A stretch of 64,000 nucleotides of DNA, taken from NCBI RefSeq assembly GCF_004339675.1, contig NZ_SLVM01000009.1, positions 62,001 to 126,000 on the forward strand, given 5' to 3'. Position 1 is the first letter of the stretch. Each line of letters starts with the position of its first letter. Made by a program: the position numbers and the translations under genes. Below are positions 42,972 to 50,549 of the stretch, one piece after another. The notes beneath the pieces were generated by a model that was not told the DNA's origin, did not search any database, and saw only the letters and a program-made list of their open reading frames with translations. The stretch is from Rhodovulum steppense. GTDB taxonomy: Bacteria > Pseudomonadota > Alphaproteobacteria > Rhodobacterales > Rhodobacteraceae.

Positions 42972-44408
42972 ATGGCAGACAGCACCATCGGGACGCCGGA
43001 ACAACTCCGCGACCCGAACTACACGCCCGCGCTCTACAAGGCGGTGCCGCTCGGCATCCAGCACGTTCTGGCGATGTTCGTCTCGAACGTGACGCCCGCG
43101 ATCATCCTGGCCGGGGCGGCGGGCTTCGGCTTCGGCTCGTCCGCGGGGGCGCAGGGCTTTCCCGACATGACCTATCTGATCCAGATGTCGATGCTGTTCG
43201 CGGGCATCGCCACGCTCTTCCAGACCATCGGCATGGGCCCGGTCGGCGCGCGGCTGCCGATCGTGCAGGGCACCAGTTTCGCCTTCATCCCCATCATGAT
43301 CCCGCTGGTCGCGGGCAAGGGGGTCGAGGCGCTGCCGGTGATCTTCGGCGGCGTGCTGGTGGGCGGGCTGTTCCACGCAGCCCTCGGCACGGTGATCGGG
43401 CGCATCCGCTTTGCGCTGCCGCCGCTGGTGACGGGGCTTGTGGTCACGATGATCGGGCTCGCGCTTGTCAAGGTGGGCATCCAGTATGCTGCGGGTGGCG
43501 TTCCGGCCATGGGCACGCCGGAATTCGGCAGCCTGCGCAGCTGGTCGGCGGCGCTGGTGGTGGTGTTCGTCACGCTTGGGCTGAAATTCTACGCCCGCGG
43601 GATGCTGTCGGTCTCGGCAGTCGCGGTGGGCATTCTTGTCGGCTATGTCTATGCGCTGGCCATCGGCATGGTCACCTTTCAGGGCATCGCGACAAGCTGG
43701 GGCCGGGCGGGCCTGATCGAGGTGCCGGTGCCGTTCAAATACGGGATCGAGTTCTCGGTGGCGGCCATCGTGGGCTTCTGCATGATGGCCTTCGTCTCGG
43801 CGGTGGAAACCGTGGGCGATGTCTCGGGCATCACCAAGGGCGGCGCCGGGCGCGAGGCGACCGAGAAGGAGATCCAGGGCGCGACCTATGCCGACGGGGT
43901 CGGCACGGCGGTGGCGGGTATCTTCGGCGCGCTGCCCAACACCTCGTTCAGCCAGAATGTCGGCCTGATCGCCATGACAGGCGTGATGAGCCGCCATGTC
44001 GTGACCATCGGCGCGCTGTTCCTGATCCTGTGCGGTCTGGTGCCCAAGGTGGGTGCCGTGATCCGCACCATCCCGATCGAGGTTCTGGGCGGCGGCGTCA
44101 TCGTGATGTTCGGCATGGTGGTCGCGGCGGGTGTCTCGATGCTGTCGGATGTGCACTGGAACCGGCGCAACATGGTGATCTTTGCCATCGCGCTGTCGGT
44201 CGGGCTGGGCTTGCAGCTTGAACCTTCGGCGGTGCAGCACCTGCCCGAGACGCTGCGCATCCTGATGACCAGCGGTATCCTGCCCGCCGCGCTGATCGCG
44301 ATCGGGCTGAACCTTGCGCTGCCCGAGGATCTGCCCTCCGAGGCGACCGAGGAGGTTTCGGGCGGCATGGCGGGGCAGGGGCGCGGCAGCCTGCACGGCG
44401 GACGATAG
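42972..44408 (+). CDS. NCS2 purine permease (xanthine/urate:proton symporter)
   Basis: 478 residues, with about 14 membrane segments. It has the NCS2 signature PNTSFSQNVGLIAMTGV and GTSFAFIPIMIPLV; the sequence AVETVGDVSGITKGG with its conserved Glu and the QNVGLIAMT block fit the xanthine/urate (XanQ/UacT) cluster rather than uracil permease (UraA). It ends the operon and supplies the pathway with urate or xanthine. AGGGAGAAGGACG precedes the ATG. Confidence 0.9.
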   Translation: MADSTIGTPEQLRDPNYTPALYKAVPLGIQHVLAMFVSNVTPAIILAGAAGFGFGSSAGAQGFPDMTYLIQMSMLFAGIATLFQTIGMGPVGARLPIVQGTSFAFIPIMIPLVAGKGVEALPVIFGGVLVGGLFHAALGTVIGRIRFALPPLVTGLVVTMIGLALVKVGIQYAAGGVPAMGTPEFGSLRSWSAALVVVFVTLGLKFYARGMLSVSAVAVGILVGYVYALAIGMVTFQGIATSWGRAGLIEVPVPFKYGIEFSVAAIVGFCMMAFVSAVETVGDVSGITKGGAGREATEKEIQGATYADGVGTAVAGIFGALPNTSFSQNVGLIAMTGVMSRHVVTIGALFLILCGLVPKVGAVIRTIPIEVLGGGVIVMFGMVVAAGVSMLSDVHWNRRNMVIFAIALSVGLGLQLEPSAVQHLPETLRILMTSGILPAALIAIGLNLALPEDLPSEATEEVSGGMAGQGRGSLHGGR

Positions 44409-44417
44409 GGCCGCTGC

Positions 44418-44460
44418 GCCGCCCTCAGCGCTGGCGTTCGGCCAGCGCCCTGAGGGCGGC
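44418..44460. terminator. GC-rich hairpin between the purine permease and eCIS 3' ends
   Basis: GCCGCCCTCAGCGCTGGC pairs with GCCAGCGCCCTGAGGGCGGC around a GTTCG loop, with two unpaired bases. It starts 10 bases after the permease stop and covers the last 12 codons of the convergent eCIS gene. No T-run follows, so termination would rely on structure or Rho. Confidence 0.5.
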
Positions 44461-44964
44461 CAGCCGTTCCTGCGCCTCGTCCAGCGCCTTGGCGAAGCGT
44501 TCGGCGCGGGACTTGTCCTCCTCCTGCCGCTTGGCCAGCGCCTCGCGGGCCTTTGATGCAAGCTCGGCGCTTTCGGGCAGCGCCCGGCGCACCTGCTGGG
44601 CGAAGGCCCGGTCGCCCAGCCGCGCCAACCCCCGTTCGGTCGCCTTGCCCGAGGCGGCGAAGCGGTCCGAAAGCACCCGCCCGGCAAGTTCCAGCCGGGT
44701 GCCGGTTTCGTCCAGTATGCCGCCTGCATCGGCCCGCGCCGCGATCACCCGGTCGGTGCGCGGCAGGCCGATATCGCCGGGAATGACGATGGCCTTGCCG
44801 CTGGCAAAGCCTTCGGGCGTGGCAAGCTCCGGGTTCGCGCGCAACAGCGCGGCTTCGGCCAGTTGCAGCTTGCGCTCGGCGTCGGGTTCCTCGATCACGA
44901 AAAGCCGCTGGGCAAGCGTCTTGAGGCTGCGCTCGCGGGCCACTCGGGCGATCCTGTCGGCCAT
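44425..44964 (-). CDS. LysM-like helical protein at the end of the eCIS operon
   Basis: 179 residues. The first 70 residues (RSLKTLAQRLFVIEEPDAERKL, LLRANPELATPEGFASGKAIVIPG, in parts) show the LysM-like pattern of a helix pair followed by a short strand and a proline, as found in phage tail X and CIS baseplate adaptors. The remainder is Ala/Arg/Glu-rich helix, probably a coiled coil. Eighteen bases after the beta-helix gene, same strand. Role in the particle is unknown. Confidence 0.65.
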   Translation of the reverse strand: MADRIARVARERSLKTLAQRLFVIEEPDAERKLQLAEAALLRANPELATPEGFASGKAIVIPGDIGLPRTDRVIAARADAGGILDETGTRLELAGRVLSDRFAASGKATERGLARLGDRAFAQQVRRALPESAELASKAREALAKRQEEDKSRAERFAKALDEAQERLAALRALAERQR

Positions 44965-44982
44965 GATGCGTCCTTTCCTGTC

Positions 44983-47900
44983 TCAGGGGGCAATGATGTT
45001 GAGCGCGGCAAAGGCCGCAGGCAGGCCCGCGGGCGTGACCTGAACGCCGGCCGAGGTGATGTTGCCCACGGGGGCCGCCGCGCGCGTTGCCAGAAGCAGC
45101 GACAGCCCCGCCTCGCGCGGGTGACGCAGGCTGTTGGCGCCCGCGGTGATCCGCTCGGCGGCGATCACTACCTGCGCCGCGATATTCGCGCCGCCCAGCA
45201 GGTCGCACTGGTTGCTGCTGAAATCGACCGAGGCGGTGCCGCGCGCGACGATCGTGACGGCCGGGGCCAGTTGTGGGGCGAAATGGATCACCTGGTTGCC
45301 CGCCACGCCCAGCTGGACGGGCAGGATCGGCGCCACCTCGAACGCGTCGAAATGGGTCAGCGCGTAAAGCCGCCCGTCGATGGCGGCATAGCCGATGGCG
45401 CGCCGGTCGATGCCGGGGACCGCCCCCATAGCACCCGTGAACCCCTCTAGCAGCGCCACGCCATCGCCGATCCGCGCGATATCCTCCTCCGCGCCGATCT
45501 CGATGGCCTGCCAGGCAGTGAATTCGCCGCGCCGTTCGGTGCTGCCGTCGATGCGGTTATCGGCGATCGACATCTGGAACCAGGGCGGGCGGACCAGCAC
45601 GCCCCAGGCCCGCGCCTCGGCCCGGTCGGGGCCGATCTCGTAGATCGTGTTGCCCTCGACCGCCATGCCGATGACGCCCTGCAACGCGATCCCGGCATTC
45701 TGCGAGCCATCGGGCATTTCCCGCCCGATCCGTCGGATCGAGTTGCCGCGCGCCTGCCCCTCGATCACGCCCAGCAGGACGATCCCCGCCGCGCCCACGC
45801 CATTCGGCCCGCCGCGGATTTCCTCGATCACGTTGTCCTCGATGGCGATATGGCGCCCGTCAAAGCCCGGTTGGGACATGATCCCGGCCAGCCCGCAGCG
45901 CCGGATCTGGTTGCGCTTGATCAGCAGGGCATCGTAATGGCCCGCGATCCGGATGCCCGCGCCGCCCAGATCCGAAATGCGGTTGCCGATCAGTTGCGCC
46001 GAGATCGGCACCTCGGGCACCACGTTGGGCATGATGAAGATGCCGTCAGCCGCAACCGGTCCGCCGCTGATCTCGTTGTCCTGAAGGCGGATGTCGTTCA
46101 CGCCGATCACGGCGGCGGGGCCTTCGGACTGGATCGTGTTGCCGTCAAGTGCTGCGCCGCCCGTGGGCAGTTCGAACCAGTTCAGCGCAACCCCCGCCAT
46201 CGAGCCCGAGAAGACGTTGCGCGCCATGGTCGTGCCTGCAAGGCTGAAGGCAAGGCCCACCAGCCGCAGCCCGACATTGTCCGCGAACACGATGTTGTCG
46301 AGCATCCGTAATTCGGCCAGCGCCAGCCAGCCCGGGCGGGGCTCGACCGCGGCGACCACCCCGCCGCCGCCCATCGCGTCGAAGGCCGAGACCGAGCCGA
46401 TTCCCATCGGCGCCGCGATCAGGCATTCCTCGATCTTGGCGGCCATCACGATGCCTTCGAGCACGATGCCATGATCCTGCCGGGTCGGCCCCGAGGCCAG
46501 CACCAGGACCGCCAGGCGGCGCAGCGCCATCGTCGCCGTATGCGTCGCCCGCAGCCCATGCGCCGATGCCGCGCCGGGCGCGGTGGACCCCGCGCTTTCG
46601 GGCGCGACGATGATCGACAGATCCTCGATGCGGATGTCTATGCAGGTGTCGATCTCGATGGCCGCGCCCACGGCGTTCTGCAACGAGATGACCGTCGTGA
46701 TCCCGTGCCCCTTCAGCGTGACGCCGAACAGGTTCGCCATGCGCAACGGTTCGCGCAATTCGTAGCGCCCGGGGTTCAGGCAGACCGTGCCGCCGCCCGC
46801 CGCCGCCACGCGGTCGATGCCCGCCTGGATCGTCAGCGCGCCCGAGGCATGGCTTTCGGGGGTGATGCAGACCGAACAGGCGCAGCCTTCGGCGGCGGGG
46901 ATCTGCGTGGGCTCGGGCGGCCAGAAGATGCGGCAATCGTCCGGCGCGGCGCTGGGCGAGGTCAGCACCGCCAGCTTGCAGTAATGGCGCTGGACGCTGT
47001 CGGGCGGGGCCTCTGTCAGCCGTTCGATCTGGGTGCCCGCGGTGCGGGCGCGGAACCGCCAGGCATCCATCGCGCGATACCGCCCCGCACCCGGCGCGGT
47101 CGAGAAGGCTACCGTGATCCCCGATTCCAGCAGCAGGACCGTGCCCGCGGGCGGCACCGGGATCAGCCCGGGCGGCGCGCCGGGGTTTTCGGCGTCCAGA
47201 TCCCACCATACGGAATTGTCGGCGATGTTGCGGATCACGCCGGTCTGGTCCCAGCGGATCAGCCGGGAATGGCGTGCGCGCGCGGTGTCGCCGTCAAGGC
47301 CGGTGGGGATCAGGTCGGGGTCTATGCTGCCTTCCAGCTCGATTTCGCGCATGTCCTCGCGCACCGCGGCGATGCGCAGGATCTGGCCCGAGCGATGGTC
47401 GAACTCGCGCCGGTCATCGGTGATCTCGACCCAGTTGCCCTCGCGAAAGCGCAGGATCTCGTCGCGGCCGAGGCTGCGCACGGTGATCCGGTCGGCCGAG
47501 GCGGCGAAACTGTCGATGGCCGCCGCGACCGAGGCATTCTCGCGCGAATACTTGAACCACGCATCGGTCTGGGCGCCGCTGTCGCCGACCTGATGGATTT
47601 CCACCCGGTAGAACTGGTTCTCAAGCCCGGTATAGCCATCGGTCGGCGGCACAAGGCAGGGATCTTCGGGATCCTCGACATCGACGGTATCGGTGCTCAG
47701 CCGCGCGGTCGAGGGCGCGATGGTCGCGGCCCAGCCCGCAAGGGCGGTTTCTGGCGTGGCGCAGGTCGCGCCCGTGCCGATCCCGCCCAGAAGACGCACC
47801 TGCCAGACCGTCTGCCAGCGCGTCGCACTGTCCACCCCGCCCAGCGCGGGGTCCAGAAGCGTCGGGTCGATCAGCGCCGTCACCTCGCGTCGCCAGGCAA

Positions 47901-48369
47901 CCAGATAGGCCAGCACCGGCCCGCCGCCCCGGGGCGGATCCTCGGGCGTCGGCCACCAGGGCTGGGCGCTGTAGGCGACATAGCCTTCGGGGGGCGAGGT
48001 CATCTCGTCCAGCACGCCCATCGGGGCGGTCGCGGGGCCGGTGCCGCGGTCGAAGACCGGGGCAGGGCCGTCGCCCGCCCGCGCGAAATCGGCATTGCCG
48101 TGGTTTTCCACCAGCATCCCGCCAAGATAAAGCCGCCCCGGCCCGATCTCGATCCCGCCGCCTGCAAGGCGGATGTGAAAGCCGGTTTCCGTCTCGCGCG
48201 GGACCACGGCGCGGCCGATCGTGTCCACCGTGCCCGCCCGGATGCGCCGTTCCAGCACGCGCACCATCTCGTTCCAGTCGGAATCCAGCACCGGCCGACC
48301 CTGTTGCAGGAACACCCCGGCATAGTCGCGCAGCGCGTCGAAACTGTCCTTGCTGTAATCGCCGCCCAT
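44983..48369 (-). CDS. Giant beta-helix protein with DUF6519-like N-terminus (eCIS fibre/spike candidate)
   Basis: 1128 residues. It opens MGGDYSKDSFDALRDYAGVF and LQQGRPVLDSDWNEM, the N-terminal module found in contractile-injection loci and taken as the anchor to the particle. From about residue 490 (CVCITPESHASG, GGTVCLNPGRYEL) to 950 runs a right-handed parallel beta-helix with many NosD/PbH1-like turns (GIRIAGHYDALLIKRNQIRRC, GNSIRRIGREM, GNTIYEIG). This architecture resembles receptor-binding or glycan-cleaving tailspikes. No signal peptide. Seventeen bases after the gpI-like gene. Confidence 0.75.
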   Translation of the reverse strand: MGGDYSKDSFDALRDYAGVFLQQGRPVLDSDWNEMVRVLERRIRAGTVDTIGRAVVPRETETGFHIRLAGGGIEIGPGRLYLGGMLVENHGNADFARAGDGPAPVFDRGTGPATAPMGVLDEMTSPPEGYVAYSAQPWWPTPEDPPRGGGPVLAYLVAWRREVTALIDPTLLDPALGGVDSATRWQTVWQVRLLGGIGTGATCATPETALAGWAATIAPSTARLSTDTVDVEDPEDPCLVPPTDGYTGLENQFYRVEIHQVGDSGAQTDAWFKYSRENASVAAAIDSFAASADRITVRSLGRDEILRFREGNWVEITDDRREFDHRSGQILRIAAVREDMREIELEGSIDPDLIPTGLDGDTARARHSRLIRWDQTGVIRNIADNSVWWDLDAENPGAPPGLIPVPPAGTVLLLESGITVAFSTAPGAGRYRAMDAWRFRARTAGTQIERLTEAPPDSVQRHYCKLAVLTSPSAAPDDCRIFWPPEPTQIPAAEGCACSVCITPESHASGALTIQAGIDRVAAAGGGTVCLNPGRYELREPLRMANLFGVTLKGHGITTVISLQNAVGAAIEIDTCIDIRIEDLSIIVAPESAGSTAPGAASAHGLRATHTATMALRRLAVLVLASGPTRQDHGIVLEGIVMAAKIEECLIAAPMGIGSVSAFDAMGGGGVVAAVEPRPGWLALAELRMLDNIVFADNVGLRLVGLAFSLAGTTMARNVFSGSMAGVALNWFELPTGGAALDGNTIQSEGPAAVIGVNDIRLQDNEISGGPVAADGIFIMPNVVPEVPISAQLIGNRISDLGGAGIRIAGHYDALLIKRNQIRRCGLAGIMSQPGFDGRHIAIEDNVIEEIRGGPNGVGAAGIVLLGVIEGQARGNSIRRIGREMPDGSQNAGIALQGVIGMAVEGNTIYEIGPDRAEARAWGVLVRPPWFQMSIADNRIDGSTERRGEFTAWQAIEIGAEEDIARIGDGVALLEGFTGAMGAVPGIDRRAIGYAAIDGRLYALTHFDAFEVAPILPVQLGVAGNQVIHFAPQLAPAVTIVARGTASVDFSSNQCDLLGGANIAAQVVIAAERITAGANSLRHPREAGLSLLLATRAAAPVGNITSAGVQVTPAGLPAAFAALNIIAP

Positions 48370-48386
48370 CGCTCGGGTCCTTTCGG

Positions 48387-50549
48387 TCAGGTTTCGAAGA
48401 TCAGCCCGGCCTCGAGGCCGAACCGGAGGTATTCGTCAAGGCGCAGGCGCAGGTTCGTCTCGCGCTGGGGCTGGTGCAGCAGATGCCAGGCGCCCATCTC
48501 GCCCTCGTCGGACGCGCCCTTGCGGATTTCGGGCGGCGCGGAACGGCGCAGTTGCGCATAGGCGGGCGCGCTGGCGGTCAGCGCCGTGAAACCCGGCACC
48601 AGCCAGGGCAGGATGCGGGCGCGGATCAGGTGCCGTTCGGCCAGCGGCACAGGCCCGCCGATTGCGGCGGCGCGCGCCGCGATGGCCTCGTCGATGGCCA
48701 GTTGCGGCTGGCAGCGAAAGCGGCGCGGCACGACCGAGCCCGGCGGCACATAGGAAAAGCGCAGGCATCCCTCTTGCCGCCGCTCGGCGCGCACGGGCGC
48801 CTCGCCGGGGCTGGCGGGGCGGGCGAACAGGATCGCATCCGACACCAGCGGCAGTGCGCGTGCGCGGATGCGGCCGATCACGCTTGCCCGCAGGATCGTC
48901 ACGGCCCCCGCCGGGGTGCTGTCCGCAAGCCCCGCGATGGCCAGTCCCGCGGGGCTGTCGGCGGCGGCGGCGTCAAGGATGCTGTCCTCCAGCCGCAGGC
49001 TGGCGGTGTCGGTCATCCGCACCGGCCCGAGGATCGAGCGCGCGATACTGACGGAAACGCCCGTGGCCGTGATCCGCAGGCTGACCGCGCCCGGGCTGGC
49101 CGGGTTGCCCAGATCGGTAAAGGACAGCCCCGGGATCAGCGTGACATGCCCGAGGTCCAGCGCGGCCAGCGACACGCCGCCCTCGGGCACGACCTCCAGC
49201 GCGCAGCCATCCAGCACCAGCCCGTTCAGCGTGACGCGGCCCCGGGCCGCGCCGCTGATCGTGACCGGATCGCTGCCGCGCAGGATCGCGCGCACCCCGT
49301 CCGCGCTGCGCAGCCCGATCCCGGCATTCTCGGGCGCGCGGATCGTGGCGGGGGCGGGGTAGATGCCGTTCTCGGTGATCTCGACGATGCCGCCCTCGGG
49401 GCCGATGCTGTCCAGCGCGTCTTGCAGGCTGGCATGGCCGCTTTCGGGAAAGCGGACCAGCCGCCCCGTGCCCGCGGGCGGCGGCAGGCTGGCGGCGCGG
49501 TTGTATTCGCCGCCACCGATGGGGCCAGGAAAGGCGGTGTGAAAGCTGACCCGCACCTCGCCCCCGGGCGGATCGCGAAAGGCGATGCGGCCCAGCACGG
49601 GATCGACGCGCACGGGCCGCAGGATGCCCGCCGGATCGGGGGGATGGGGGACATGCGCCCAGCCCGCCCCGTCATCGGACAGATCGCAGGCGGCGATATC
49701 CGAAACCGGCACCGCCGCGCCGCCCACAAAGATGTCGAGAGCGCGCAGCCCGCCCGGCGCGTCGCCGCGGATCCAGGCGGCGGGCGTGGCGTCCAGCATC
49801 CGCCGGGTGATCGCGCCCGGCACGTTCACCGGCCCGGCCAGCGCGGTGATCTCGCGCTCGGCCTCCTGCCGGTTGACCAGTTGGCGCGGCGCGCCCAGCG
49901 GGTCGAACAGAAAGCGCCGGTCATCCACCGCCGTCGCGGGCACAAGGCTCTGGCGCATCGCCTGAAGCCGCCACAGATGCAGCCCGACATTGGGCAGGTT
50001 GTGCCGCCCGCCGATGCCCCGTCGCCCCTGGCCTTGGGCGATCGAACGGACATCGACCGACCGCGCCCCAATGTCGAAGGCCCCGCCCAGCCGTTCCAGC
50101 GCCAGCGGGTTGCGCAGGTTCGCCGTGGTCTGTGCCCCGGGGCGGGCGACGTTCATGTGCTGGCAACAGGCGGTGCGCTGGACATATTCCACCGCCGAGG
50201 CGGGCCAGCCGGTCACGTCGCGGGCCAGTTGTTCCAGCACCGCCGCGGTGCCCTTGCGACGGCGATAGGCGATGGTGTTGGCAATCTCGGCCCGGCTGCC
50301 CGCCGCCAGCCCCTCGACCGGATGCAGCGTGCGGTAGCCGACCAGCCCGCCGATATAGGGCGCGGCCCAGGGCGCGCAGGTCTCGATGAACAGGTCGTCA
50401 AGCAATTGCTCGATGCTGTCCTCGACCACCGCGCCCTCGCGGGCCAGCACATCGACCAGCGCGGCCAGCGGGCCGCCCTCCTCGGCATCGCGCAACCGGT
50501 GGATCGCGGGCAGCAGCGCATAAAGCGCCTCTGGCGTGACGCGGGTCAT
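48387..50549 (-). CDS. Phage tail protein (gpI/Afp12-like) fused to beta-helix
   Basis: 720 residues. Residues about 5-130 are the P2 gpI-like wedge domain common in eCIS (LLPAIHRLRDAEEGGPL, LFIETCAPWAAPYIGGLVGY, RRKGTAAVLEQLARDVTGWP). Residues about 370-600 are a beta-helix-like region (GGIVEITENGIY, GRVTLNGLVLDGC, LRLEDSILDAA). Near the C-terminus are basic and Pro-rich segments. It should sit at the baseplate periphery and connect to fibres. ATGA overlap with the baseplate gene upstream. Confidence 0.78.
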   Translation of the reverse strand: MTRVTPEALYALLPAIHRLRDAEEGGPLAALVDVLAREGAVVEDSIEQLLDDLFIETCAPWAAPYIGGLVGYRTLHPVEGLAAGSRAEIANTIAYRRRKGTAAVLEQLARDVTGWPASAVEYVQRTACCQHMNVARPGAQTTANLRNPLALERLGGAFDIGARSVDVRSIAQGQGRRGIGGRHNLPNVGLHLWRLQAMRQSLVPATAVDDRRFLFDPLGAPRQLVNRQEAEREITALAGPVNVPGAITRRMLDATPAAWIRGDAPGGLRALDIFVGGAAVPVSDIAACDLSDDGAGWAHVPHPPDPAGILRPVRVDPVLGRIAFRDPPGGEVRVSFHTAFPGPIGGGEYNRAASLPPPAGTGRLVRFPESGHASLQDALDSIGPEGGIVEITENGIYPAPATIRAPENAGIGLRSADGVRAILRGSDPVTISGAARGRVTLNGLVLDGCALEVVPEGGVSLAALDLGHVTLIPGLSFTDLGNPASPGAVSLRITATGVSVSIARSILGPVRMTDTASLRLEDSILDAAAADSPAGLAIAGLADSTPAGAVTILRASVIGRIRARALPLVSDAILFARPASPGEAPVRAERRQEGCLRFSYVPPGSVVPRRFRCQPQLAIDEAIAARAAAIGGPVPLAERHLIRARILPWLVPGFTALTASAPAYAQLRRSAPPEIRKGASDEGEMGAWHLLHQPQRETNLRLRLDEYLRFGLEAGLIFET

